64,000 nt of DNA from Didymella arachidicola. Lineage: Eukaryota > Ascomycota > Dothideomycetes > Pleosporales > Didymellaceae. Of this stretch, positions 1-11,300 are shown in pieces. Position numbers and translations under genes: made by a program. The notes beneath the pieces are model-generated. The model did not search any database, had not been told where the DNA came from, and saw only the letters and a list, made by a program, of their open reading frames with translations. Each line of letters opens with the position of its first letter. The first letter of the stretch is position 1. The stretch spans positions 372,001 to 436,000 of the forward strand of contig CM049997.1 in the NCBI GenBank assembly GCA_016630955.3, written 5' to 3'.

Positions 1-12
1 GCCGGGTCGTCA

Positions 13-687
13 TCACTGGAGTTTCAGGCCGTCCTTGATAAGTCTATCCTTGACAACATCCACAAGCTCCTCGAACGTCTCGACAAAGCGGACCTTGTAG
101 CGCTCACAAACCAGGTGAATGTTGCCTGCGCGCCAGAACCTTGAGTCGCAGCACACAATAACCTTGCCGGAACTCGCCCAGAGACCGAGCTCCATCATGG
201 TGACGGGGCTGACTGTATTCGCGTCGAAGAAAAAGCAGATGAGATCCGCCTTCTCCAATGCGGAAAGCTCCCATACGACTTGCTGCTTGAAAGCCTCATC
301 TTTTGCTGACTTGGTCACATTCGGATCCCAGTGGCCTCTCCTCGGGTTGCAGATCGTGATGGGTAGATCTTGAAGTGTCGCTGCCATCTGTTTTTGCCAT
401 TGGACAGCCTTCCCCATCTCAATACTGCCTGCCAAGAAAAGAGACTTGTCGCCGATGTACTTAGGGCTCTCAGGTGGCAAGCTATGCTCAAACTTTGGAT
501 GCTGCACTGGAAGAGGATCTGGGTACGGAGGCAGCTGATTCATGGTGTCCACGACTTCTGCATCTATGTCGACTGCGCCAGGCTTTCTTGCGATCTTAGA
601 AGCTTTCTGTTCGTCATCTTCGAATGGCCTCTTGCACATCAGACATTCTCCGAGCTCCTTTGGCTTTGCTTCTCGCTTGGGAGCCAT
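13..687 (-). CDS. Nucleoside 2-deoxyribosyltransferase-like protein
   Basis: A 224-residue protein. The start is the ATG at 687, which opens a Lys-rich segment and a short CxxC pair (ECLMCKRPF). The open frame runs on upstream without clear protein character, so I use the internal ATG. The core contains SLFLAGSIEMGKAVQWQ, then ICNPRRGHWDP, then a DLICFFFDANTVSPVTMMEL stretch. This is the layout of the nucleoside 2-deoxyribosyltransferase-like fold: a GSI loop, an NPR/D substrate loop, and a conserved acidic residue in the later strand. The family breaks or exchanges the N-glycosidic bond of deoxynucleosides; many fungal members are uncharacterised, so the reaction is inferred. The stop lies 12 bases from the window edge, so the 3' neighbour is unseen. 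No intron is needed. Confidence 0.72.
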   Translation of the reverse strand: MAPKREAKPKELGECLMCKRPFEDDEQKASKIARKPGAVDIDAEVVDTMNQLPPYPDPLPVQHPKFEHSLPPESPKYIGDKSLFLAGSIEMGKAVQWQKQMAATLQDLPITICNPRRGHWDPNVTKSAKDEAFKQQVVWELSALEKADLICFFFDANTVSPVTMMELGLWASSGKVIVCCDSRFWRAGNIHLVCERYKVRFVETFEELVDVVKDRLIKDGLKLQ

Positions 688-2433
688 AGCTGTCGCGGAG
701 TCTTGGTCTGTGACGTTGTTTGCAGCCCGTTCGTTGTGTCGCCTGACTGGAATAGAGGTCTTTGATCTTGGCAAATGACACATAATCTGGTGCACTCTCC
801 TGTGTGCCTTATGGGAGCGTTTTGGAAACGTCGTTGATCTTTCGCGTAAGATGAAAGTGGGAGGTTCGACGTTGCTGAGGGCTGGGGTGTTCCCGCGCCT
901 TAAGACTAGTGCCATGACTGATAGCGGTACCGTATGTAAGAAGGCGCGATTGTCTGACTGCAAACAGATCTTAGTCGAAGTCGAGCAGGAGGTCAATGGG
1001 AGATTGAATGGCTGAATGGAATGTAAACCTGTTCCTTTATTCATTGATCTATATACGCTTTGTTGGCTCGTCGCAGACCGCTCCCAGGGCGCCATCGTTA
1101 CCTGGCTGTGTTCACAAGGCTGTATTGGTTTTCAAGGCGCCAACAAACCGTCATGCATCAAGACCCCCTGACCCCGCGGTAGAGACCTGAGGCACCATCA
1201 CTAATACCGAAAGGCGAGGGGCTTTGGCAATGTTGATCCTGTTCGGCTGAGTGGGCCAATCGCGTGCCGCGCGCTTGGCTCAGCCACCACGCCCTTTTGA
1301 TGAGCACGTTCTTCTCACTAGCCTCTTCTCACTACACCGTCTGTTGCTAGACCATCATATTGCCATCAGAAAGAACTACGACTGACTAGTCTGGTGGCTA
1401 TGTCACAGGACTGACCGAAAGGCACACTTTGTCCCTTCGATACTGATACGGCAACGGACATTGACGTTCACAAAGAAAGAGAACAACATCGCGTTTCGGC
1501 GTGGCGCGGCGCGGCGCGGTGTGTTAAGAACCACCGGTGTTTGCTTCCCAAGATAGCACAGGCTTGCGACGTGAGGTGACGGCCGATGAAAGCAGTTTCG
1601 CGCGCGCTTCAGCAAACGTGCGGAACCTGGCACGGACAGCACACAATGGAGCTCTGCATGCCATCCTTGACGAGCAAGGCCGCTCATACCGTCTATGGAA
1701 GTACAGCCTCGACTCCACACAGCTTGTCGTTTTCAAGTCAGGTGAATTTGATAGACCGAACAATGTAGGACAACTGTGTCAGCACGCAATACGAGGCTAC
1801 CAGGGTGTACCTGCATCATCTTTCGGCCGCGCCGTGAAGGCAACGAATCTAGCACGACTCTGACGAGAAGTGCTTCCCAAGGGTATGCTAGGACTGAGAT
1901 GATTGAAAACTGGTTTTGATCCATGAAAGAGGTGATCTCGAAAGAATGCCTTTGTCTTCTAAAAAGATAGAATGTATTCTCCGAGTGCGCATGATTTGGA
2001 ACAAGCAAGCAGAGGCTGAGATGTTTCAGTGGAATTGGCTATCTTCTGATATTTTGGCGCCCACAGTGGACGGCTTATGGAGCCCAGATTGAATGGGCAA
2101 CAGGCTGTTGAGGCTGACCGTGATCACCCCGTCTTACAAGCTTGCCTCAGCTCTGTATACGACCTTCGCTGACCTGGATAGAATGATGCAGGACCGAATA
2201 GACCACATCGCACGCCTGGAACATCGCTTCAGCCTCCAGAACCTCAGGCATCCACTTTCATTTTCCATCTCCCTGAAGTTCACGTGCCTGAAAGCTCCTA
2301 GAGCGTCCCAACGGAATACCAAAAATGATCTGAGCTTACGCATCATGTATCATGGCTTATAACTTGCCAAAGAAAAGACATTGATCAGGTCTTGTCATCA
2401 TGCTGGAGAGGGACATGCCCTGCGGCATAATTA
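688..2433. other. Intergenic spacer with no supported gene
   Basis: About 1.7 kb. Open frames are short and most lack an ATG; for example, the plus-strand frame opening at 1537 begins with GTG. A small GC-rich tandem (GGCGC units, 1503-1519) is the only internal structure seen. It presumably holds the promoter of the minus-strand gene ending at 13 and the 3' region of the gene ending at 2434. Confidence 0.6.
1503..1519. repeat. Short GGCGC tandem repeat
   Basis: Three adjoining GGCGC units plus GG in an otherwise unremarkable spacer. It is a simple-sequence tract with no evident function. Confidence 0.6.
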
Positions 2434-3561
2434 TCAGGGCACCGGGTTACTCATGAGTGGATTTGGATGCACTCCACCCTTCAGATGCAAGTTAGGCGTA
2501 CCATATCCCATTTCTCGCAATATGGGCAGATAAGGTGGTTCAGGGGAGTGCATGACCTCGTGCCCTGTCTGAGTCCTGATAGTACCATCGCTTTGAAACT
2601 TAGGCAGGTCGAGGAACACAAAGCAGATGTCACGCTCATCTGTAACGTGCCCGCACGTGCATTGGATCCCGTAAAATCGTACCTGAATACCTGGCGCCTG
2701 TTGCTCGAGCCTAGGCTCTTTCGCCTGAGATTCAGACACTGACCGGAGGTTCATGAACGACCGAGACACGGGTAATGCGGTGCCTGGGCGGCGGTCGTCT
2801 GACTGTGGGTCGTGAGGAACTCCAAGGTGAATCATCGAACGCGCATGGCGTAGAGTCGGCATCGGGTTGGCCTTCTTTGGTAGGACTGAGAGTCTTTGTC
2901 TAAGGGACTTTCGTCGTCTCGGCACACTGGCCTCTTGCGCTTGCCAGGACAAGCCGCAGCGCCGGCAAACGATGCCATTGTACATCCCTTGCCCATGATC
3001 TCCGGTGATTGGCATTAGCGCTGAGCCTTCGATATCGTATATAGGAGCGAAGCACTTGATTCTGCCTTGGAACGTGCAGTTCTTACATGAACGATGTGGA
3101 CACAGGCAGGCCAGAATACTGATCAAGTGCTGCCCTTCTTCGAATCGGTAGATACCGTGACCTCGGCGACACTCACAGCACTGCCATCTTCCTAAAAGTG
3201 TGGAGTCGTCGCGGACTATGTTGGTATTGACAAATGTAACGTTGATAACAGGGCTGTCAAGAAGATCTAGGCAGGGTTCGTTTGCTGAATCTGGTGCATG
3301 ATGCTGTGTTGAAGAGAATGACGAATAGCTTGATCGACGACTTTGTTCGGCACTGTCGTTCTCCAGAATGTTGATCGTTCCATTTCGCCTGGAGACAGAG
3401 CCATGCCCAACAGAGCCTCTTCGCCTTCCTGCCGCGCTGGAGTACGATTGTAAGTGTGGCGATACGTCTGATCGAGGTGTCGACATCCACTGCTCCGAGA
3501 GGGTGGGTGAGGTGTTTGGTATTTCAGGCTCGATGCTGCGCTCCCCAAGATTGACCGACAT
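2434..3561 (-). CDS. Hypothetical protein with Cys-rich zinc-ribbon-like clusters
   Basis: A 375-residue single-exon protein from the ATG at 3561; the frame extends 11 codons further upstream but only to a TTG. The N-terminal 100 residues are Ser/Arg-rich and probably disordered. The middle carries clustered cysteines: WQCCECRRGHGIYRF, then LACLCPHRSCKNCTF, then GIVCRRCGLSW, and later GIQCTCGHVTD. The spacing (CxxC, HxxCxxC, CxxC, CxC) looks like paired zinc ribbons. Fungal proteins with this double zinc-ribbon arrangement exist, but I know of no function. A basic patch (PRRRKSLRQRL) between the clusters could be a nuclear signal. I am confident that it is coding and that it binds metal, but not about its role. 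Confidence 0.7.
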   Translation of the reverse strand: MSVNLGERSIEPEIPNTSPTLSEQWMSTPRSDVSPHLQSYSSAAGRRRGSVGHGSVSRRNGTINILENDSAEQSRRSSYSSFSSTQHHAPDSANEPCLDLLDSPVINVTFVNTNIVRDDSTLLGRWQCCECRRGHGIYRFEEGQHLISILACLCPHRSCKNCTFQGRIKCFAPIYDIEGSALMPITGDHGQGMYNGIVCRRCGLSWQAQEASVPRRRKSLRQRLSVLPKKANPMPTLRHARSMIHLGVPHDPQSDDRRPGTALPVSRSFMNLRSVSESQAKEPRLEQQAPGIQVRFYGIQCTCGHVTDERDICFVFLDLPKFQSDGTIRTQTGHEVMHSPEPPYLPILREMGYGTPNLHLKGGVHPNPLMSNPVP

Positions 3562-4143
3562 GCTGATGGTGCAGACAAGGCCCCGCGCGTGCAACCCGAC
3601 TTCGATGCACGTCAGACAAAGAACGCGGAAAGGTCGAGCGAGTGGTCTTCGTGTTCTGTTTTGCGACTTTGGTTATTGATGTTGCGCCGATCACAGGTGA
3701 AAGATAGAATGCGCGTTGGTTAATAACAATGCGTTCGCTGTGGTACCACATGCGGCAGTGAAAGGACGCGAAACGCGCGAAACACGAACACACGGGATCT
3801 TCATTGTTGATGGTCCCGCTTGTACGACCGCAAGTTGAGCGGTAGCTGCAGCCGGCAACATCGCAATTGACTATCGCTGTGTATACATGTTCAAACTGAA
3901 AACCTGGGCACGACTAAATGTAAAACCCATGATTCCCGGTCATATGGCATGACCGCAAGAACTGTAGTAGCCGCATTTCTCTACTGTCTGGTCGGATACT
4001 CGTAACCATATTGCTACAGACTGCTCCAAAGCATCCAAATCTTGTCTTGATGAAACTGCCAACGTCTCCTTCTTCTCACCCCAATTTCCACGATTCGTGA
4101 CTTTAAAAATGAATCCGTTCCCGATGCCTACTTAATCGTACCC
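3562..4143. other. Intergenic spacer
   Basis: About 580 bases upstream of the Cys-cluster gene and downstream of the small Cys-rich gene. The open frames are short and show no protein character. I see no repeat or RNA gene. Confidence 0.5.
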
Positions 4144-4398
4144 TTAACTGACTTCCCCTTCGTTTTGCTTGAATCCGTGACACCTGCAATCACAAATCGC
4201 AACCACCTTATGCTCCTTGCTCTTCAACCCGACCGCCTTCAATACGTTATCGATGATCTTGGCTTGAGTGCAGGGAATGTCGCATTTGCAGTTGAAGCAC
4301 GACCCAGTCGTGATGTCTTGACCTTCCTGGGAAGTCGCGGCTGGAGCCAATGCAGGAGCGACAGGAGGGGGTTGCATCTTGCTTTCTATTAGATCCAT
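4144..4398 (-). CDS. Small Cys-rich hypothetical protein (84 aa)
   Basis: An 84-residue frame with a genuine ATG at 4398. The N-terminal third is Pro/Ala-rich. The remainder carries a CFNCKCDIPC cluster and a CDCRCHG cluster separated by a Lys-rich, probably helical linker. The paired clusters suggest metal binding. There is no signal peptide, so it is unlikely to be a secreted effector. It is a single exon. The cysteine pattern is too regular to look like a random frame, but I recognise no homologue, so its reality is moderate and its function unknown. Confidence 0.45.
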   Translation of the reverse strand: MDLIESKMQPPPVAPALAPAATSQEGQDITTGSCFNCKCDIPCTQAKIIDNVLKAVGLKSKEHKVVAICDCRCHGFKQNEGEVS

Positions 4399-4645
4399 GT
4401 ATGGCGGGTAGAGTGGAATGCGTCTTGTTCAGTCCAGGTGTGGTATGCATGACCATCTATATTAGTACTGTGAGAGTTTGAGTAGAGTATTCACTGGATT
4501 GGCCTGGAATAATGATTGATGTGTAGAGAATCGCGAGAGACTGATATCGTCTACCCGAGAAGTGCATAGATTCCCCTCCACGATTCGCAAGCAACAAAGC
4601 CTTACTATGGTTGAGAAAACACTATTCATGGACCGTCTAGTCGCA

Positions 4646-6212
4646 TCAGGAAGTCTGATTAAGAGAAGAATCGGGACACGAAAGCGGCGTGCAACTGCCA
4701 CCCGCATCAGCCGCCTGCTCTTGTTGACGCTTCGCAAAAATGAAGCGCTTGCTGTTCTTATTGACACACACAGAAGCAGTCACACAGATACTGTAGCCGC
4801 AACAACTGTTTGCGTTCAGGCAAGCATAGCCGCTCTGGCAGTCAGCGTTCCTGTTGCAACGAGGTGTGTTGCCACAGGAGATACCCGAGGCTGACCAACA
4901 GAGATTGGCTCCGGCCGCATCAGACCCGCAGTAACAATCGCTGTTTCGGTTTTGGGCATAGTTCTGGTAACGGTTGCAGAAGCCACGGTTGCTGCAGCCG
5001 AAGGAATCCTTCGCGCAGGTGTAACTGTAGTCTGCAACGCTGTAGCTGTAGCTGTAGGATGTCTGGTATGTTGCACCGTTGTAAGTTATCTGGCTTGTCG
5101 TGGCGTACGAGCTATACCACTGCTGGGTGTACATGGCGCAGTATTGTCCCTGCGCCTGGTTGTTCTTGTTGATAATGAAGGTGTTGAAGAAGCGGCATGG
5201 GGTGGTAGGGTTCGCCTTCGTCTGAGCGGAACCTGCCAGATGGTTAGCTCTTCAGGCTATAAGCTATGGGGTAAGAATAGCTCACAAGCGGCCGCACAGC
5301 GAGCAGTATCGAAAGGCTTGCCGTCGTTCCAGTACTGGTTGCCAATGTAGGTAGATGCGTCATTGCAGTCGTTGGGTGCATTGATAGCCTTACCGTCAAG
5401 ATAATTTCCTGGGCCGTAGCGAGGAATGATATCAGAAGACTTATTGACGTAACCGTTAGATCCTGCGATGACTACTTGGTATCTATTGTTTGCATGTCAG
5501 CTGAATTCCCGCCAAACATGGCAGACATGATGATGACTTACTCATTGCGGTACTGACCAGCGTTGACGGCATTAGCGGCGGTGACGGGTCCACCCCAGAA
5601 TACACATTTGATGAACGTGGTGGTTGGAGGCTGATCACATGCACCGCCCTTCGGCGACGGATCCTTCGAAGGTGAGCGCTCGAAGGCTGCATTTCAAGTT
5701 AGAGCTGGATTGCGGTCTGACGTCAGGAAACTCACCAATGTTGAAGGCATTGCAGCCGTAGATATCGTTACATTTGCTGGCGCAGAGATTCGTATCGTAA
5801 GTGTCGAGTAGAGTGAAACCCATGTATCCTAGAGCATTGTTCTCTGCTTGAAGATTTTTAAAAGCCAGATTGTAGCCAGTGGGTGTCGGTGCTGCACTGG
5901 CCGAAGCGGCACAGAGCCTTTGCCAGTCCACTGCGGATCACAGGCAGCACGCTTCACCTTCGAGCCACCAGACGTCGAGTCGTTCGCGGAACCGGCTTGG
6001 GTGTCGAATGCTTGTGCACTTTGGGTTGCCGCGGCAGCAGCGCTGGCGGAGGTAGCATCATAAGACACTTTCTGATCAGGAGCGTTGGTTGCGATGGTCG
6101 GCTGAGGTGGTGGGCCAGCAGCATCAATGGCGGCAATGTCCAACTGAGGATCAGCAGCGGCTGCTAAAGTAGCAGTCGAGAGGAGGATGGCAACAAGTTT
6201 GGGGCCGAACAT
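4646..6212 (-). pseudogene. Secreted Cys-rich fungal protein gene with a broken reading frame
   Basis: The gene starts at ATG 6212 with a signal peptide (MFGPKLVAILLSTATLAAAA) and a possible KR processing site. Three introns are clear: 5687-5735, 5483-5541 and 5233-5285. Coding continues through a conserved block (GYMGFTLLDTYDT, CASKCNDIYGCNAFNI, IKCVFWGGPV, QVVIAGSNGYVN, QGQYCAMYTQ) known from secreted proteins of Dothideomycetes. It ends in a Cys-rich, EGF-like tail (FGCSNRGFCN, CNRNADCQSGYACLN, NSCCGYSICV) that I do not recall in those relatives. The problem lies at about 5885-5931. Exon 1 reads ...CDPQWTGKGSVP in one frame, while the continuation ...AAPTPTGYNLAFKNL is in another. No intron fits between them, and roughly 15-20 codons present in relatives seem to be missing. 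The cause is a deletion with frameshift, or an assembly error. Everything downstream is intact and spliceable, so the break may be recent. Confidence 0.7.
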
Positions 6213-6685
6213 GGTGTGTTTGAGAATAGTGGAAAGGTAAAGGAGTGCAGTTCTCTGAGGTGCTGGATGATGAGAAAGGGACGGACAAAGTGCATACTTA
6301 TACTTGAAGCTGAGTACGGAAATAGACTTTCCCTCGAGGAGCTGAGAGGTCCATCAAGGCTGTAGTGTTGGGACAGTGTTACTGCTGACTGGGACCTTAC
6401 GGCGCCAAAAGCCACATGGTACAGTGTAGATGTCCTCAACTTGAGAAGAAAATCGGTAAATGCGCCCTAAGATTTAGGATAGCTGTTTTGGTAGCGCACT
6501 TCCGCCTATTTTTACGACAGGGACCTACCATGTTCAAACCAACGAGGTATGTATTAACAGTGTCGATCCAAGTTCGTCACCTGGTGTTCGGTCGAGACAC
6601 TGAGCTGGTCGATCGAGAGGAGGTTTTGGATATGTGCTGAGGGAGATGGGACGTGCGCTCTACTACGTAGGCCTGGACTGTCTAA
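6213..6685. other. Upstream region of the secreted-protein gene
   Basis: About 470 bases 5' of the signal-peptide gene, up to the foldback element. There is no supported gene; it is presumably the promoter of the minus-strand gene starting at 6212. Confidence 0.5.
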
Positions 6686-6941
6686 CGAAGAAGCTCGTTT
6701 TTTTCGAGCGATCACTCGCAAAAACACTACCAAGACCCCCCTTTTGCATGCGCTATAATAACAACATAATTATATAATATAATTAGTAAAGTATCTAGAT
6801 AGATAGAGATTTATCTTCTCTACTTTTCTATATAGCTTCTAATAACTAATTATGTTGTTGTGTTGCATAGATGCAAACACAAGCAGAAGGTGCTTTGTGA
6901 TGTTCCTGCAAGTGATCGTTCAAAAAAAACGAGCTTCTTTG
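6686..6941. mobile_element. MITE-like foldback element, 256 bp
   Basis: Terminal inverted repeats of 34 bases lie at 6686-6719 and 6908-6941. They match at 30 of 34 positions, and all four differences are transitions. They begin CRAAGAAGCTCGTTTTTTT. A second inner inverted repeat (AACAACATAATTA on the left, TAATTATGTTGTT on the right) flanks a very AT-rich centre. The whole can fold into one long imperfect hairpin. It has no coding capacity. TA is present at the right flank, but an exact target duplication is not clear (left flank TCTAA, right flank TAC). Size, inverted termini and AT-rich core fit a non-autonomous DNA transposon, perhaps Tc1/mariner-derived. Confidence 0.8.
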
Positions 6942-8335
6942 TACCAGGTGTGCGTGTGCATCTCTGGCGGAAATGGGCATTAATTCTGCACTTAGGTCAT
7001 GGTGTACCTCTTGACCAAAGCTCAAGCGTGCATGCACAATACGGACAGACGTATATACATGCAGAACCGGGTCCCCAAGTTCATCAACAGGGGCTTTCCG
7101 TCAGCAAGGCGGCGTGTGGCTGAGAGACGGATAGAATTGAGGCTTGTTCCCTCAAGCCTTATTTGGCATCCAAGAACTTACAATAGTTGCGCATATAGGT
7201 AGCGGGTATTCGGATCTATACCTTCAGTATGTCTAGGCCAGGGATTCGCGTGTCAAAATACCAGCAAGCTCCTCCCACCAGCTCAAATTTGGAATCAGTC
7301 TTGCTAGTGCAGCTCACAGCTCACTGGCAGTTGAAACAAGGCTGCGTAGTACCATGGTAACACACAATCCGAGGGGCTTGCGCATGGCTAGCCGCCAATA
7401 GCTTAAGTGATAAGACTTGTCAAGCAGGAGGATGTTCGGCCCTGAATTTGACGGATCACATTCCAACAGTGGGTGCCTCGTGGCGATGGGTGGGGTACGG
7501 TATTATGGGAGGACGCTTCTCCACGAAACTGACTTCTACATTGTGGGGCCTGGCAGGGACGGTGTGGTCTAAGCGAGGCTGTCCAGCCTCGTGATATTCC
7601 TCAGCGTTGAAGCCAGAGTCTAGATTTTGAGTTTCTCAGGCTTCATGTCTCTGGTTCGACTGTTGGATGATAGGTTGCCCATTCCGGAAGCGGTGCAAGC
7701 GGCGTCCTGCACCACTCTGGGTCATCCACTTCACCTTGAAATTTTGACCATAAGCCCAAAATATCCACCGGTATCGAGGCAGCACTGAGACTTGCTTCAG
7801 CTTCTCTAGAACGACAGATCTTGTGTTCTCTGGCTGCGCAAAAGGCTGTCGCGTGGTGCGAGTACACGGCGCCTGGCTGAGTGCAGTGTCCTGTGCGATC
7901 ACGACGACAGTCGGGTCTGAGATGGCTTGTGCCGCACATACTACAATACCTTCTGCAGCAAGCAGTTGTCAGCTCTCGAGGCATTTTGGAAGAACGAGGC
8001 TACCGATATGCGTGAGTAGGGAAAGGCATTTGAATGACGACGCTCCACCTTTTGCCGTCGTACGGGGGGCAGAACATAGCAAATTAATAATGAACTGCAC
8101 ACTACTCTGCCCTCCATTAACTGAAGAAACGGCGGATGGTGAAAATGTATGAATGTGGACTTCGTAAGTCGTAAAGACAGTGGGTCCGAGTTCTGGGAGA
8201 CATTGCGCCAACCAACGGCCAGAACCCTGCATCCCTGAACGTTCACCGGGCATTTCGACGTCACACCCCGAAGAATCACGCATTGCCTCTTGCCGTGCGC
8301 ATCGTGTCGCGCAACGTCTCGAGAAACGCGACGAT
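6942..8335. other. Intergenic spacer upstream of STT4
   Basis: About 1.4 kb between the MITE and the STT4 start codon. Overlapping minus-strand frames around 7636-7984 have no recognisable protein features. It presumably contains the STT4 promoter. Confidence 0.5.
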
Positions 8336-11300
8336 ATGGCGTATGTCTCTTCAAAACAAGGAGAGAGCTTCGTGACTGACCGTCGTGTTTAGGCGCACAA
8401 TTCGAGGCAACGCGCTCGAGAAGCTTGCCCGCCTTTCCGCGCAGATCCCGAGCTCGCCCAACAACGATTTCGAAAGACTCTACAGGCGGTGCTCGAGCAC
8501 ATCAAAGGCCTCGGGTGATGCCAGTGGTATTAAGATCACGGAGCTGGAAGCCGTTCTGGCTCTTTGCAAAGCCGCACCCTACGTCGAGTCCATAGAGGTT
8601 GCTGTACCGCTGCTCGATCGCCTAGCTACCTACCTACCGAATATATACGAGCAGATACTGCTACCGACACCAAATCTCGAAGGCATTCAGCCCTCTCCAT
8701 ACGAAGTCCTCTCCTACAATCTTGCCTCTGCAATCCTGCAACTCGGTGCTCGTCATGACCAGCTGCGATCGAAGGTCACGAATGCACTCGCAAGCTTTGT
8801 ACAAGGATGGACGGCTACGGCTGCTAGGCTCTCGGTGGTACAACTCGACGACGTCGATGACACATCTGATTTCGAGGCAGATGGAGAGCTCTCGAAGGTC
8901 ATTACTCACAGCTTATCGTTATTAGGCTTTCTGGATGCCGCTGCTGAGCACTCAAGATTCTGGAATGCCTATGATCGGCTCCAATTTGTTCAAGAAGTCA
9001 AGTCAGCGCTATCGGAACAATTCTTCCTCGCTTTCGAAACCGCTCTGTCGATTGCGCGTAACGCGCGCTCCCACCAGCACGCCTTGAGAGAATGGAAGCG
9101 CTGCACCAAGCACTATGCAGCCATTGGACGCCCGCTGGGTGCTATGATCCTGCATGATTCGTTCTTGAAGGTCATTGTGGCTTCAGCATCGTTGCTCGTG
9201 GAAACGCCGGCTCATAAAAACCGTGAGTCTATTCTAGACCACTTACAAGCGTCATACAATAAAAATCGCACATCTGGGAATACGTCAGAGGACGCACTCG
9301 CCGAAGGCCTAAGTAGGATTGCGGTTGATGAGATGCACAGTCTGGAGAACGACGTCGATTACTTGCAAAGAGTTGGCTCTGCATGGCAGCAACGGCAAGC
9401 GTCCTCGGTTAAAGCCAAGATCATTACAACGTACTTATGCTGTACTGTATACGACGAAGACATCGCCGACGAGGACGTCTTGCTCGGCTGGCTTGATGCT
9501 GTGCTTAATGATCCTACACAAAGTGCCGATTACGACCTAGCTTCGACAGCTCTGAAATCCATGGCCATCTTGGCGAAGGTGTCTCCATCCACCGCACCAA
9601 ATTTAGGTCGCTCGCTTCCAAGGCTTATCGTTCAGGCCAACTTCGATCACAGGACTTCATCGGTTGCAGCGGACTCCCTTGCAGCGGTTCTGAGCCTGCT
9701 ACCCCAAGACGCCATCATCACAACTTTGTACAGTCTCGGTAATGTCATCAGCGCAGGGTCTGCTACTGCTGTCGCCAACTCTACATCGCCTTCTCTAAAT
9801 GGAACGGGGAATACGCTGCGCACCCCGGGTATCTATGCGCATCAATCAAACGGCAGCGCCATATCACTCACGCCCAGCGATGTCGAGGAACCGCATCATG
9901 TGCACACCACTATTGTCGATACTGTCGTCTCTGTCGCGAGCAAATGTAAAGACGAGAAAATTACGGCTCTGGCCCTGTCGATGCTGGTACAGAAGATTGG
10001 AAGGGCAAGCAAAGTTGTCGATGTTAAGATCATTACCGATGCAGCTCTGCTCGGAATCCACACGTCACCAGCAGAGTTCAGATCTCTACTCAAGCTTTAT
10101 GCGACTCTTTGTCATGATGCACTTGTCAAAGACGATGTCGTCACTCTTGAGGCTGTAAGTCTGGTTCAAGTGAGATAATCGATGAACACTGACAACAGCG
10201 AAGGTCATGAACGCCCGTCTAAACATCTCCAAAACGGTGTCTGACGACGAAGCATTTGAGGTTTATCTCACACATCTTCTGGACACAATCGTCAGCAAGG
10301 GCGATGCGCAAGAAACGTCTCACAAACATCTGCGCGATACTGAGCTGGCTGCGCAAGAGATTGCTCAGATGTTGAAACCATTGGCCACCCTTCTTGCTCG
10401 CAATTCTCAACGAGCTGACGGAATCGAGCTTGAGGATGCAATTGTTAATCTGCAACGAGATGCTTGGTTCAATATTGTTGTTCACGGCTTCGATACCAAT
10501 TCTGACCTCGGAAGGAAGTATATCGAAGAGCTTCGTACGCTTGCTCGCTTCAGCAGGTCCCTCATTGCGGAAGAGCGTCCAATGCTGTCAGAAAGTGACA
10601 TTGAGCTGAACACGGTGCTTCGCCGTGGCAAATCTCCTGAACATACCACTGAGCAAAAGCGACGCCTGGTCAAGCTTCTGCCATCATGCGAAGCTGACAC
10701 GAAGTCCCTCACTTATCCGGAGGCCGTATTCTTGAACGCAGCTCACCTGGTTGAGGAATTGCGTGCAAGTACAGGCGACTGTACAAAAGCACTCGCTTAC
10801 TTCTTAGACCCTAAGCTGCGCACTGGTGCCGTAGGCAACTGCATGTCTGCCATCACTCTCGTCGCCGTCAGGACCTACTTGGCGAAAACACTTTCTGGTC
10901 AGCATCATACCTTTTCCACACCATACCTTGCACAACAGCTTGCGCAGATCTTTGCTGCTTGTTGTCATCGCATTGCTCGAGTCCAACAAGCTGCAGCCGC
11001 ATGCGCTGATATCATCATCCGCGAAGTGCCTTCGACGTTGTGTCAAAAGAGCGCTCTATTTGCGCTTCTCGAGCTGCTATCTATCATGTGGTACAGCTGC
11101 CTCGAGGGCGAAACTGATGAATACACTTGGAAGTCGAGCTTTACCTCTAAGAAGTCGGACATCTCAGTAGAGCTGTCAGATGACTACGTATTTCGCCGAT
11201 CAACCTTAGAGACGTTGCACAAGCGTGCTACTTCTTGGGTCAAGGGAGTTATCGAGGCAGCTCCTTTGGACATCAAAGGTCTTCTTCAAACATACTTGTC

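Noticed and set aside
7636..7984. Minus-strand frames that look slightly protein-like near 7700-7800
   Set aside because: Two overlapping frames with equal claim and no start, motif or splice context. Possibly a remnant, but not supportable.
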